A DNA stretch of 64,000 nt from Bradyrhizobium sp. 132 (GCF_023074185.1 NZ_JADPKY010000078.1:1-64000); one strand, 5' to 3'; numbered from the stretch's first letter, positions 1-8,858 are shown. Translations and numbers: made by a program. Notes: a model not told the origin generated them from the letters alone.

Positions 1-108
1 CCAGACCGTAATCCATCCCAGACATCGCTCGCTCCCGCGAATCATCACTCAACTCACGGAATCAGCAATCAAATTCCTCCGCAATATGTGTGAATTCGAT
101 AGCCTTGT

Positions 109-239
109 TGTGGGAGAGGGTCCGCTCGTAAAGCGAGCGGGGGTGAGGGGTATCTCTCCCCGAACGCTGCTATCTCAATTGCGGATGCAACCCCTCATCC
201 GGCGCTTCGCGCCACCTTCTCCCGCAAGGGGAGAAGAGA
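109..239. repeat. Intergenic palindromic repeat, Bradyrhizobium type
   Basis: Two arms lie in inverted orientation. The first is a GGGAGAGGGT block, a GCTCG/CGAGC hairpin and GGTGAGGGG at about 111-152. The second, at about 190-235, is the inverse (CCCCTCATCCGG, GCGCTTCGCGCC, TTCTCCCGCAAGGGGAGAAG). Such paired hairpins between genes are common in Bradyrhizobium chromosomes. No coding sequence is supported here. Bases 1-108 show nothing I can assign. Confidence 0.6.
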
Positions 240-254
240 AGAAAGCGCACGGCG

Positions 255-518
255 CTACTGCCGCCGGTCGCTCTTCCGCTTCGTGAACCGCACGCTCTGG
301 CCATCCGGCATTCGCATTGCCACGAAGCCCGCGGCGAGGCAGGCTTCGCGCTGCGGCATCTTGAGGTCGGGGCTGCGCAGGCTGTCCCACCATGAGGCAC
401 GATTCGCGGCGCGCGGCAGGGCCGCGCCGATGATCTCCTCGATCTGCTCATAGGTCAGCACGAATTCCGCCTGCTTGTGCCGCATCAGATAATCGCGCAA
501 CGCGTCGTAATCGTTCAC
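255..518 (-). CDS. DUF7662-like small conserved protein
   Basis: An 87-residue protein with no signal peptide or membrane segment. It resembles the DUF7662 family: a YDxLRxYL opening (residues 4-11), a T-x-EQIEEIIG-x-LP helix (about 22-36), a tryptophan pair WW near residues 43-44, an A-x-LAAGF turn, and a final VRFTKR strand. The function of this family is unknown; a DNA- or nucleotide-binding role has been guessed at best. It stands alone, divergent from the diguanylate cyclase, with an intergenic hairpin repeat beyond its stop. The family assignment rests on motif memory and was not searched. Confidence 0.7.
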   Translation of the reverse strand: MNDYDALRDYLMRHKQAEFVLTYEQIEEIIGAALPRAANRASWWDSLRSPDLKMPQREACLAAGFVAMRMPDGQSVRFTKRKSDRRQ

Positions 519-659
519 CGCTGTCCTCTTCGCTGGTCGAAGCCCCGCTTTGCCAAAAAACGTCAGCCGCGGAAACCAATTTTTAACTCATTACGGCAGC
601 GCCGTCCCGGCTTAAACACTACTCAAGCTTTCGGGCGCATTCACTGATGTCGGGAGCGA

Positions 660-2159
660 ATGATGTTGTCTGGATGGCGCGAAGTCATGGCCCGCCGGCC
701 GTGGCGGCTTTCGGCGAAGCTGCTGATCATCTCGTCCGTGGTGACGGTGATCGGCTTTTCCGCCATTTGCGTCAACGTCATGCTGGACATGCGCCGCGGC
801 GAGGAGGCGCTCGCCCGCCAGACGCTGGAAAACCTCGCAACGACCATCGAGTCCGACGTCACCCGCAACATCGAGATCTACGATTTGTCTCTGAAGGCGG
901 TCGCCGGCAACATGCTGCTGCCGGAGATCGCGACGGTCTCAAAGCCGATCCGGCACCTGATCCTGTTCGACCATGCGACCACGGCGAGGAACTTCGGCGC
1001 GATCCAGGTGTTCGATGCCGAGGGCAGGCTGACCATCGATGCCTCCACGCTCGATCCCCTGCCGGAGAACCGCAGCGAGGAGGACTACTTCAGGATTCAT
1101 CGCGACAATCCTGGAGCCGGGCTCTACATCAGCCGTCCCATGCTGTTCCGCGGCGCCTACGCGATCGTGCTGAGCCGGCGCATCAGCGACACTGACGGCG
1201 GCTTTCTCGGCGTCGTCGCCGGCTCGATCCGCTTCAGCTATTTCCACGAATTGTTCGAGCGGCTGAACCTCAACCCCGATGACACCATCACCGTGCTCAA
1301 GCGCGACCGCACCATCATGATGCGGCGGCCGTTCGACCTCGACGTGATCGGCACGAACCTGAATGATCGCCGGACCTGGAGCGCCGACAATCTCCGGGCC
1401 GGCGCCTCCTATGCAGGCCAGGGCCCGGTCGATCCGACGCCGCGGCTCTATGTACGCAGCACCGACAGCGGTCCGCTGTTTGTGGTGGCAGGCAAGCCGC
1501 TGAACGCCGTGTTCGAGCTCTGGCAGAAGGAAGCCTACCGCATCGGCGCCGTGGTCCTGGCGCTGATCCTGTTCATGCTGGCCTCGACGCTGGTGCTCGC
1601 GCGCGAGATCGGCCGGCGCGCCGAAGCCGAGCGCAAGCTCGAGGAGATGGCGACGACGGATGCGCTCACCGGCCTGAGGAACCGCCGCAAGTTCGACCAG
1701 GTCATCGACGTCGAATGGCGCCGCGCCATGCGTCAGAAGACGCCGGTCGCGCTGCTGATGATCGATGCCGATCACTTCAAGGCCTACAACGACACGTTCG
1801 GCCATCAGGCCGGCGACCAGGTGCTGGTCGGCATCGCCATCTGCATTTCCGACTCGGTGAGCCGCGCCGGCGATTGCGCCGCGCGCTATGGCGGCGAGGA
1901 ATTCGCCGTGCTGCTGCCAGGCACCTCGGTCACCGACGCCTTAGAGGTCGCCGAGGCGATCCGCATCAAGGTGCAGGGCTGGTCCGACGACCAGACAGCC
2001 TCGACGGTATCCTGCGGCATCGCGAGCTTCGTTCCCACCACCGGCATGGACTGGCCGATCCTGGTCGCCGCCGCCGACAAGGCGCTCTATGCCGCGAAAG
2101 CCGGCGGCCGCAACCAGTCGGTGGTCGCGAGCTTGCCGAAGCTGTCGCTGGTGGCGTGA
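660..2159 (+). CDS. Membrane diguanylate cyclase (Cache-like sensor + GGDEF)
   Basis: A 499-residue protein that should make cyclic di-GMP from two GTP at the inner membrane. One transmembrane segment lies at about residues 19-41 and a second at about 285-307. The roughly 240 residues between them form an extracytoplasmic sensor of the double-Cache type seen in many rhizobial cyclases. The GGDEF domain begins at TTDALTGLRNRR (about 328). It carries an intact GGEEF active loop (about 410-414) preceded five residues earlier by RAGD, a match to the RxxD inhibitory I-site, so it should be active and feedback-inhibited. An in-frame second ATG follows at once (663). The sensed ligand cannot be told from sequence. 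Confidence 0.92.
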   Translation: MMLSGWREVMARRPWRLSAKLLIISSVVTVIGFSAICVNVMLDMRRGEEALARQTLENLATTIESDVTRNIEIYDLSLKAVAGNMLLPEIATVSKPIRHLILFDHATTARNFGAIQVFDAEGRLTIDASTLDPLPENRSEEDYFRIHRDNPGAGLYISRPMLFRGAYAIVLSRRISDTDGGFLGVVAGSIRFSYFHELFERLNLNPDDTITVLKRDRTIMMRRPFDLDVIGTNLNDRRTWSADNLRAGASYAGQGPVDPTPRLYVRSTDSGPLFVVAGKPLNAVFELWQKEAYRIGAVVLALILFMLASTLVLAREIGRRAEAERKLEEMATTDALTGLRNRRKFDQVIDVEWRRAMRQKTPVALLMIDADHFKAYNDTFGHQAGDQVLVGIAICISDSVSRAGDCAARYGGEEFAVLLPGTSVTDALEVAEAIRIKVQGWSDDQTASTVSCGIASFVPTTGMDWPILVAAADKALYAAKAGGRNQSVVASLPKLSLVA

Positions 2160-2162
2160 GGG

Positions 2163-2245
2163 CTACGCTGCTTGCCGCCGTCATTGCGGGAAGCTCTTGC
2201 GACGAAGCATTCCGGATCGCTTCGCTTCGCTTGCCGTGACGAGTA
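2163..2245. repeat. Short intergenic repeat between convergent genes
   Basis: The stretch CCGTCATTGCGGGAAGC ... ACGAAGCATTCCGGATCGCTTCGC resembles the widespread Bradyrhizobium element that reads like a broken ORF in any frame. It sits between the convergent diguanylate cyclase and galU and may also serve as a bidirectional terminator. Confidence 0.45.
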
Positions 2246-2259
2246 GAAACAGCCGACGT

Positions 2260-3135
2260 CTATTCCCCCAGATACTTCTTCATTTCCGCGATCAGGCCAT
2301 CGCGCAGTTCGGGCCGCTTCAGGCCGTAGGCGATGTTGGCGCGGAGGAAGCCGGGCTTGGAGCCGCAATCGTGGCGTTCGCCCTCGAATTCGACGCCGTA
2401 GAATTTTTGCGATTTGGCGAGTCCGATCATGGCGTCGGTGAGCTGGATCTCTCCGCCGGCGCCGCGCTCCTGGGTCTCCAGGATCTTGAATATCTCCGGC
2501 TGGAGGATGTAGCGGCCGGTGATCGAGAGGTTGGAGGGCGCGGTGCCCTTGGCCGGCTTCTCGATCATGCCGTCGACCTCGAACATCTTGCCGGTGCGTT
2601 TGCCGACGCCGCAGATGCCGTATTGATGGGTGAGATGGTCGGGCACCGCCTCGACCGCGATGATGTTGGATTTTTCGCCGAGCTTGCTGGCGGTCTCGAT
2701 CATCTGCTTCAGGCAGCCGGGCGAATTGAGCACGAGTTCGTCGGGCAGCACGACCGCGAACGGTTCGTTGCCGACGATGTCCCGCGCGCACCAGACCGCA
2801 TGACCGAGGCCGAGCGGCGCCTGCTGGCGGGTGAAGCTGACGGCGCCGGCTTCGGGCTGGTTCTGCGCCAGAACGTCCTGCTCGGTCTTCTTGCCGCGCG
2901 CGGCCAGCGTCGCATCGAGCTCGAACATCCGGTCGAAATGATCTTCGATGACACTTTTGTTGCGGCCGGTGACGAAGATGAAGTGCTCGATGCCGGCTTC
3001 CCTGGCCTCGTCATAGACATACTGGATCAGCGGCTTGTCGACGATCGTCAGCATTTCCTTCGGCATCGCCTTGGTGGCGGGCAGGACGCGGGTGCCGAGG
3101 CCGGCAACGGGAAATACGGCTTTGCGGATTTTCAT
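2260..3135 (-). CDS. galU: UTP-glucose-1-phosphate uridylyltransferase
   Basis: A 291-residue cytoplasmic enzyme that makes UDP-glucose from UTP and glucose-1-phosphate for exopolysaccharide, lipopolysaccharide core and periplasmic glucans. The start is set at the ATG giving MKIRKAVFPVAGLGTRVLPA. The open frame continues 25 codons upstream, but that extension is not conserved in the family. Seen: the nucleotide-binding loop GLGTRVLPATKAMPKEML (residues 10-27), the QYVYDEA helix and a VVLPDE segment. Length fits the family (about 290). The link to the OpgC gene at 37.5 kb (periplasmic glucan modification) is only pathway-level; the two are not adjacent. Confidence 0.95.
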   Translation of the reverse strand: MKIRKAVFPVAGLGTRVLPATKAMPKEMLTIVDKPLIQYVYDEAREAGIEHFIFVTGRNKSVIEDHFDRMFELDATLAARGKKTEQDVLAQNQPEAGAVSFTRQQAPLGLGHAVWCARDIVGNEPFAVVLPDELVLNSPGCLKQMIETASKLGEKSNIIAVEAVPDHLTHQYGICGVGKRTGKMFEVDGMIEKPAKGTAPSNLSITGRYILQPEIFKILETQERGAGGEIQLTDAMIGLAKSQKFYGVEFEGERHDCGSKPGFLRANIAYGLKRPELRDGLIAEMKKYLGE

Positions 3136-3337
3136 GGGATTGATCGAATACCTGAGGAACACGTGAAGGAAGCAATGGCATCTTGCTAGCTTGTTTGCAG
3201 CCGCCAACAAAGGCGGATGTGGGGCCTCGTCCTCACAGAGTTAAGAAAAAGGCCACCATCAAAATTTCACCTTTGTTAAGCAGTTGGCAACCGTAACCAG
3301 GCCTCCTGAGGGCGGATTTGGCCGGACAGGTGAGGAC

Positions 3338-4735
3338 ATGATGCAATCAATGGCAGGGCTGGCAAAACGGGGCGGGTCCGTGACCGGTGCGATGATGATT
3401 GCGACCGTCCTGCTGTTCCCGCTCCCCGCCGGCGCGCAGACTCAGAACGGTCTGTCAAATCTGTTCGGCGGCATTTTTTCCGGTCCGAACCCGGCGCCCT
3501 CGCAAGCAACGCCCGGCCCCGGGGGCGCTCAAACGGGAGCTCAACCTTGGAGCGGCGAGGACGGCGCCTCCGGTCATCCGCTGATGACGGCCGCCGCGAT
3601 CCGCAAGGCCGCGGGTGACTTCAACAATTGCGTCGCAGGCATGTGGCCCGATGCTGCACGGCGCAACATCACGCAGGAAAATTTCCAACGCTTCACGGCA
3701 GGCCTTGCGCCCGACCTGCGTATCATGGACCTCATGGACTCGCAGCCGGAGTTCACCAAGTCGATCTGGGACTATCTCGACATCCTCGTGAACGACAACC
3801 GCCTCGCCAAGGGCCGCGAGGTCCTCGCCAAATACAAGGCGCAGTTCGACGCCACCGAAAGGGCCACCGGCGTCGATCGTTATATCATCGCGTCGATCTG
3901 GGGCATCGAGTCCAACTACTCGACCCAGATGGGCGACCGCAGCGTGCTGCAATCGACCGCAACGCTCGCCTGCATCGGCCGCCGCCAGGCCTATTTCAAG
4001 GACGAGTTCCTCTCGGCACTGGAGATCCTGAACCGCGGCGACCTCAGGCCCGAACAGTTGCGCGGCTCCTGGGCCGGCGCCTTCGGCCCGACCCAATTCA
4101 TGCCGACCGCGTTCAAGCGCTTTGCCGTGGACGGCGACGGTGACGGACGGCGCGACGTCGTCGACAATCCCTCCGACCTGATCGCCTCGACCGCCAACAA
4201 TCTGAAGAAGGACGGTTGGCAGGCCGGCCAGACCTGGGGCTACGAGGTCGTGGTGCCGGAGGGATTCAACTACATGCTGGCCGATCGCGCCAAGGCGATG
4301 ACGATGGCGCAATGGGAGAAGCTCGGGCTCAAGCGCCCGGCCAACCAGCCGTTGCCGCACCCGGCGGAGAAAGCCTATCTGCTGGCGCCCGCCGGCGCGC
4401 AGGGGCCGGGCTTCCTGATGCTGCAGAACTTCCGGGTCATCATGAAGTACAACCCTGCCGAGGCCTATGCGATGGCGATCGGCCATTTCGCCGACCGCCT
4501 GCGCGGCGGCCAGCCCTTCGTGCAGCCCTGGCCGCGGCAGGAACGCGAGCTGTCCCGCACCGAGCGGCTGGAACTCCAGCAGCTGCTGGCCCAGCGCGGC
4601 TTCTACAAGGGCACCCCCGACGGCCAGTTCGGCGGCCAGACCCGGGAAGCCCTGCGCAACTTCCAGGCCTCGATCGGGGTCCCCGCGGACGGATTTGCCT
4701 CCTCCGACGCGCTGAACCGGCTGCGCGGGCGGTAA
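3338..4735 (+). CDS. MltB-family lytic murein transglycosylase with peptidoglycan-binding domain
   Basis: A 465-residue periplasmic enzyme that cleaves the MurNAc-GlcNAc bond to leave 1,6-anhydro-MurNAc ends. The ATG at 3338 is chosen because GGTGAGGA lies just upstream; the frame is open 18 codons earlier. Order: signal peptide (about 1-40, ending AGAQ); an SLT_2/MltB catalytic domain with WGIESNYS, whose Glu191 is the expected catalytic acid; the FGPTQFMPTAF block; and a C-terminal PG_binding_1 domain (about 405-462, with FYKGTPDGQFGGQT). There is no lipobox, so it is soluble, unlike E. coli MltB. Confidence 0.93.
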   Translation: MMQSMAGLAKRGGSVTGAMMIATVLLFPLPAGAQTQNGLSNLFGGIFSGPNPAPSQATPGPGGAQTGAQPWSGEDGASGHPLMTAAAIRKAAGDFNNCVAGMWPDAARRNITQENFQRFTAGLAPDLRIMDLMDSQPEFTKSIWDYLDILVNDNRLAKGREVLAKYKAQFDATERATGVDRYIIASIWGIESNYSTQMGDRSVLQSTATLACIGRRQAYFKDEFLSALEILNRGDLRPEQLRGSWAGAFGPTQFMPTAFKRFAVDGDGDGRRDVVDNPSDLIASTANNLKKDGWQAGQTWGYEVVVPEGFNYMLADRAKAMTMAQWEKLGLKRPANQPLPHPAEKAYLLAPAGAQGPGFLMLQNFRVIMKYNPAEAYAMAIGHFADRLRGGQPFVQPWPRQERELSRTERLELQQLLAQRGFYKGTPDGQFGGQTREALRNFQASIGVPADGFASSDALNRLRGR

Positions 4736-4918
4736 AATCGCGCCGAAAGTAACCCTGAACAGGGATTTTGGCAGGTAGCCTTGACGGGGGCGGCTGTTCC
4801 CCGTGTATGGGCCAAGAGAATCTGAAGAGAATCTGAAAAGAGAATCTGCCCGTTTGGCGCCTGATTCCGTTATTATATTGAACTACTCCCGATCCCCATT
4901 GCGCGTGCCCGAGATCGC

Positions 4919-6613
4919 ATGTCGAAGAAGTCCCTGTTCAAGGCGCTGACCGAGACCGGCCCGCTGATCGCGCTGGGGACGGCGCTTGCGATTCTGGTCT
5001 TGATCGCGGGGCCGGCCTCGGCGCAATTCTTCAATTTCCCTGGCTTCGGCGGCCCGCCGCAACGCCAGGCCCCGCCACCGCGAAGCGGCGGTGAACGTGG
5101 CGGATGGTTCGGCGGCGACTTCTTCGCGCCGTTCCAGCAGCAGCAACAGCAGCAGCAGGCGCCGCGCCAGGATTTTTCGCGCGCACCGGCGCCGGCCAAG
5201 CACGACACGACGCCTGACAAGAACGTGCTGGTGATCGGCGACGCCATGGCCGACTGGCTCGCCTACGGCCTCGAAGACGCCTACACCGAGCAGCCCGACA
5301 TGGGCGTGATCCGCAAGCACAAGACCACGTCCGGCCTGATCAAGTACCAGCCCAAGGGTGAGCCCTCGGACTGGGCGGCAGCCGCGAAGGGCATCCTCGA
5401 AACCGAAAAGCCCGATGTGATCGTGGTCATGCTCGGCCTCAACGACCGCATCGCCATCCGCGAGGCAGCAGCCCCCGATAAGTCGGACAAGGCGACGGAC
5501 AAGGACAAGAAGAACGACAAGGGCGCGCGTGGCAAACCACCGGCCAAGCCCGGCGATGCCAAGCCCAACGACAGCGCGGCCAAGCCGGACGACGCCGACC
5601 TGCCGCAGGATGATGCCGACAACGCTGACACACCGGCGGTCGCAACGCCCGAGAAGACCGCACGCAACCCGAACGGCCTCTACGAATTCCGCGACGAGCG
5701 CTGGGTCGAGCTCTACGGCAAGAAGATCGAGGAGCTCGCCAACGTGCTCAAGAGCAAGGGCGTGCCGGTGCTCTGGGTCGGCCTGCCCGCGATCCGCGGC
5801 CCCAAGGGCACCGCGGACATGCTGTTCCTGGATTCGCTCTATCGCGAAGGCGCGGCCAAGGCCGGCATAACTTACGTCGACGTCTGGGACGGCTTTGTCG
5901 ACGAGGCCGGCCGCTTCCTCCAGAAGGGCCCGGACTTCGAAGGCCAGATCCGTCAGCTCCGCAGCTATGACGGCGTCTATTTCACAAAACCCGGCGCGCG
6001 CAAGCTCGCTCACTATGTCGAACGCGAGATCACGCGCCTGCTCGCCGGGCGCTCCGGCCCGATCGCGCTGCCGAGCGAACCCGCAACGCCCGACACCAGT
6101 GCCGAACCCGGCAAGCCCGCGCCGCGGCCGCTGGCCGGCCCGATCGTGCCGCTGGTTGCGGCCTCGATCTCGACCGATCAATTGCTGGGCGGACCGGGCT
6201 CGCGCCCTGCCGCCGTCGATGCGCTCGCTGCGAGAACAATGGTGAAGGGCGAGCCATTGGCTGCGCCCGCGGGCCGTGCCGACGATTATGCCTGGCCGCG
6301 CCGCGAAGTCGGCCGCGAGCAGGCCAAAGGCGATGCGCCGATGGCCGCGACGTCGCCCGAGGGCAATGCTGCTCCGGGTTCACCGGGAGCCGCCGCAGCG
6401 ATCGCGCCGCAAAAGCTCGCGCCGAAGAAGCCGTCGGTGCCGCAGCAGCCGGCACAGGCAACGCCGTCAATTCGTGATTTCTTCGGCTTCGGCTCTCCGC
6501 AAGCACCGCCGCGTCAATTGACGCCCGCGCCAGGGCCGCGCAATCCCAATCAGAACCCCGCGATCCCGCGGCCGCCGGGCAATGTCGGGCGATCAGCGGA
6601 AGTGGCTCGGTAG
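4919..6613 (+). CDS. DUF459 (SGNH-hydrolase fold) protein, catalytic residues apparently replaced
   Basis: A 564-residue exported or membrane-anchored protein. A hydrophobic segment at about residues 13-36 ends in ASAQ. A Gln-rich run (about 67-74) follows, then an SGNH fold. The block I motif reads VIGDAMADW, with Ala109 where a GDS nucleophile would sit. Block III GLND is kept (Asn175). The last block is DGVYFTKPGARKLA, with Tyr354 where the catalytic His of D-x-x-H normally lies. Between blocks is a Lys/Asp-rich linker (about 185-245), and a Pro/Ala-rich tail of about 190 residues follows. It probably binds rather than hydrolyses a cell-wall or glycan ligand (inference). It follows the transglycosylase gene by about 180 bp. 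Confidence 0.8.
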   Translation: MSKKSLFKALTETGPLIALGTALAILVLIAGPASAQFFNFPGFGGPPQRQAPPPRSGGERGGWFGGDFFAPFQQQQQQQQAPRQDFSRAPAPAKHDTTPDKNVLVIGDAMADWLAYGLEDAYTEQPDMGVIRKHKTTSGLIKYQPKGEPSDWAAAAKGILETEKPDVIVVMLGLNDRIAIREAAAPDKSDKATDKDKKNDKGARGKPPAKPGDAKPNDSAAKPDDADLPQDDADNADTPAVATPEKTARNPNGLYEFRDERWVELYGKKIEELANVLKSKGVPVLWVGLPAIRGPKGTADMLFLDSLYREGAAKAGITYVDVWDGFVDEAGRFLQKGPDFEGQIRQLRSYDGVYFTKPGARKLAHYVEREITRLLAGRSGPIALPSEPATPDTSAEPGKPAPRPLAGPIVPLVAASISTDQLLGGPGSRPAAVDALAARTMVKGEPLAAPAGRADDYAWPRREVGREQAKGDAPMAATSPEGNAAPGSPGAAAAIAPQKLAPKKPSVPQQPAQATPSIRDFFGFGSPQAPPRQLTPAPGPRNPNQNPAIPRPPGNVGRSAEVAR

Positions 6614-6639
6614 TTTACCGAGCTGAGCCCTCGTGTCCC

Positions 6640-6760
6640 GGACGCGTTGCAGCGTGTAACGCTGCTGCGCAGAGCCGGGACCCAGCCCTTGACTCACAAA
6701 AATAGGCCCCGGCCGCAATGTGGCGCTTCACGCCGCATTGCATCCGGGGCACGTTGGATG
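6640..6760. repeat. Intergenic repeat with two imperfect hairpins
   Basis: It contains GTGTCCCGGACGCG ... GCTGCTGCGCAGAGCCGGGACCC, followed by CCCCGGCCGCAATG ... GCATTGCATCCGGGGC. Both arms match the style of repeats scattered through Bradyrhizobium genomes. It separates the convergent DUF459 and csbD genes and could act as terminator for both. Confidence 0.55.
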
Positions 6761-6775
6761 GCGTTTAGCTGAGCC

Positions 6776-7144
6776 CTAATAGCGCCAGCGCGGCGGCGGG
6801 CGGCGCGAAGGCCGCGCCATCAACAGCGCGAGTGCAAAGCCGATGCCGCCGGCGACCAGCAGCGCGCCGAGCGGGTTGTCCTGCACCTTCTGGGCAATTG
6901 CCTGCGAACCATCGCGGAAAGTGTCGCCGCTGTTCTCGTAGGCACCCTTGGCGTAACCCGCCGCCGTTTCACCAGCGTCACGGACGGCATCCTTGGCCTG
7001 GCCGTAGAGATTTTGCACGGTGCCTGCGGCTTCCCGCGCGTTGCCCGACGCCTGTGTCTGCGCATCGCCTGCGAGATCACCGACAGCGCCTTCCGCGCGT
7101 CCGGCGAATTCCTTGGCCGATCCGACAATCCGATCCTTATCCAT
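6776..7144 (-). CDS. CsbD-family stress protein with C-terminal membrane anchor
   Basis: A 122-residue protein. Residues 1-60 match CsbD-like proteins (MDKDRIVGSAKEFAGRAEGA, then a D-AQT-ASG-AREAAGT repeat of amphipathic helix). A glycine-rich hydrophobic stretch (about 92-110) and an Arg/Pro tail follow, so this version is probably membrane-tethered. CsbD proteins are stress-induced and of unknown biochemical role. The ATG has a strong GAGGAGGA ribosome site. An EcfG-type promoter lies about 30 bases upstream, which fits the usual general-stress control of this family in alphaproteobacteria. Confidence 0.88.
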   Translation of the reverse strand: MDKDRIVGSAKEFAGRAEGAVGDLAGDAQTQASGNAREAAGTVQNLYGQAKDAVRDAGETAAGYAKGAYENSGDTFRDGSQAIAQKVQDNPLGALLVAGGIGFALALLMARPSRRPPPRWRY

Positions 7145-7173
7145 GATGCTCCTCCTCGGGGGTCAGCCCAAGT

Positions 7174-7198
7174 AACCGATCAGGAGCGGCACGGTTCC
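7174..7198 (-). promoter_or_regulatory. EcfG (general stress sigma factor) promoter of the csbD gene
   Basis: On the minus strand the sequence reads GGAAC (7198-7194), 17 bases, then GTT (7176-7174); the base before GTT is G rather than the common C. Spacing and position fit the alphaproteobacterial EcfG consensus. The predicted start point lies about 20-25 bases before the csbD ATG. Confidence 0.65.
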
Positions 7199-7204
7199 TT
7201 CGCG

Positions 7205-7942
7205 CTAGAGAATAAGCCCGCCGTCGACGACCAATGTTTGGCCGATGATGTAGGACGACAGCGGCGATGCCAAAAACAGCGCCGCGCCCGCCATGTCAGC
7301 CGGGGTGCCCAATCGCCGCAGCGGAATGCGTGAAAGTGCACCTTCGAGCCGCTTGGGATTGTCGGTCGTCACCTTGGTCATCTTGGTGTCGACGAGACCG
7401 GGCGCGATGCCGTTGACGCGGATGCCGTCCTCGGCCCAGGCCTCGCCCAGCGTCCGCGTCAATCCGACCGCGCCGGTCTTCGATGCGTTGTAAGCGGGAT
7501 TGCCCATCGTAGAATGATAGGCCGCGGTCGAGGACACCATGATCAGCGACCCTTGCGAGTCCCGCAGCATGGAATGAAACCGCGTGGCGCAGGCCATCAG
7601 GCTCATCAGATTGACCTCGACGACCTTGCGGAAGCCGGCCATCTCGAACTCACCGCGGCGATAGAGCACCGCGCCCTGCGCGAGCACCAGCACGTCGAGC
7701 CTGTCGAAGGACGGCTTGAAGGCTTCGACCGCTCCGGCATTGCCGACGTCGAGCTGCGCGTAGGAGAGACCGGCGAGATCCGAGCCTTCCTCCTGCGAAT
7801 ATTCCTTGGCGTGAGCACGCGTACCGCAGACCGCAACTTGCGCGCCCCTGACGCGAAAGGCTTGCGCGATGCCGTTGCCGATGCCGCTGGAGCCGCCGAC
7901 GACCAGCACCTGCTTGCCTGACAAATCGAGTTCGTTCGTCAT
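7205..7942 (-). CDS. Short-chain dehydrogenase/reductase (SDR)
   Basis: A 245-residue NAD(P)-dependent oxidoreductase of the classical SDR type. Start MTNELDLSGKQVL is taken from the first conserved strand; the frame stays open far upstream without homology. Seen: cofactor loop GGSSGIGNG (about 15-23), active-site Ser in VSSTAAYH, the YNASK catalytic Tyr-Lys pair, and a C-terminal DGGLIL. The typical NNAG motif is replaced by LAQGA, a known variant. Substrate unknown. It is divergent from a second SDR with 96 bases between starts, so the two may share a control region. Its stop lies next to the csbD promoter. Confidence 0.85.
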   Translation of the reverse strand: MTNELDLSGKQVLVVGGSSGIGNGIAQAFRVRGAQVAVCGTRAHAKEYSQEEGSDLAGLSYAQLDVGNAGAVEAFKPSFDRLDVLVLAQGAVLYRRGEFEMAGFRKVVEVNLMSLMACATRFHSMLRDSQGSLIMVSSTAAYHSTMGNPAYNASKTGAVGLTRTLGEAWAEDGIRVNGIAPGLVDTKMTKVTTDNPKRLEGALSRIPLRRLGTPADMAGAALFLASPLSSYIIGQTLVVDGGLIL

Positions 7943-8038
7943 CGCCACTTCCCCTTTTGCTTTGCTTGTTTGACCTGTCTGCGGATCGATGCCAGCCTTG
8001 TCAATCATAACAAGAACAAGCAGGCGCGAGGAAACAGC

Positions 8039-8818
8039 ATGTCCGATTTCAAACAGCTCAGCCGGTCCGTGAAGGGTCTGACCGTTCTCGTCACCGGCGC
8101 GGCCAGCGGCATGGGGCGCGCGACGGCGCGTGTGTTCGCCACTGAGGGCGCGAACGTGGCGCTCACCGATTATGACGAGCAAGGCGCGCAAGCCGTGGCG
8201 GAGGACATCGCGAGAGCCGGCGGATCGGCGAAAGCCTGGAAGCTCGACGTTGCCGACGGCGCCGAGATCAAGCGCGTGGTTGGCGACGTCGCCGCGCATT
8301 TCGACGGGCTCGACATCATCGTCAACAATGCCGGCATTTCCGTGCGCGTCGCGATCGACGACGAGGCCTATGAAGACGCCTGGGCCAGGGGCATCGCGGT
8401 GATGCTGACGGCGCATCCGCGCATCGTCCGCGCCGCGCTGCCTCACTTGCGCAAGTCAAACAGCCCGCGCATCGTCAACATCGCTTCCACCGAGGCGCTC
8501 GGCGCCACCGCGTTGCACAGCCCTTATTCGGCGGCGAAGGGCGGCGTCGCCAGCCTCACCCGCTCGCTGGCGGTGGAGCTCGGCCGCGAAGGCATTACCG
8601 TCAACTGCATCTGCCCGGGTCCGATCCGCACAGCCATCACCGACCGGATATCGGAAGAGCACAAGACGATCTACGCCAAGCGCCGCACCGCACTGGGCCG
8701 CTACGGCGATCCCGAAGAGGTCGCGCACATGACGCTGAGCCTGTGCCTGCCGGCAGCGTCCTTCCTCACCGGCGCGGTCATCCCCGTCGACGGCGGCCTG
8801 ATGGCGCGCAACGCGTAA
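8039..8818 (+). CDS. Short-chain dehydrogenase/reductase (SDR)
   Basis: A 259-residue classical SDR. The ATG at 8039 (MSDFKQLSRS) is preceded by GCGAGGAAA; the frame is open earlier but without family match. Seen: TGAASGMGRA cofactor loop (about 19-28), VNNAGIS, active Ser in NIASTEA, YSAAKGG catalytic pair, and VDGGLMARNA at the end. It lies upstream of the TfdA-like dioxygenase on the same strand with 141 bp between them, so co-transcription is possible. Together they could oxidise an ether or hydroxylated carboxylic acid (inference). The substrate cannot be predicted. Confidence 0.85.
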   Translation: MSDFKQLSRSVKGLTVLVTGAASGMGRATARVFATEGANVALTDYDEQGAQAVAEDIARAGGSAKAWKLDVADGAEIKRVVGDVAAHFDGLDIIVNNAGISVRVAIDDEAYEDAWARGIAVMLTAHPRIVRAALPHLRKSNSPRIVNIASTEALGATALHSPYSAAKGGVASLTRSLAVELGREGITVNCICPGPIRTAITDRISEEHKTIYAKRRTALGRYGDPEEVAHMTLSLCLPAASFLTGAVIPVDGGLMARNA

Positions 8819-8823
8819 GAGCT

Positions 8824-8858
8824 GTGGCCCGGATGGAGCGTAGCGCAATCCGGGCTAC
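8824..8858. repeat. Short inverted repeat (CCCGGAT/ATCCGGG)
   Basis: An imperfect palindrome, GTGGCCCGGAT then 13 bases then ATCCGGGCTAC, with one mismatch. It has the form of a common Bradyrhizobium intergenic element and lies just after the SDR stop codon. Confidence 0.5.

Noticed and set aside
4883..6181. 432-codon minus-strand frame opposite the DUF459 gene
   Set aside because: Composition is Leu/Arg/Gly repeats from the reverse of Ala/Lys/Asp codons; no motif.
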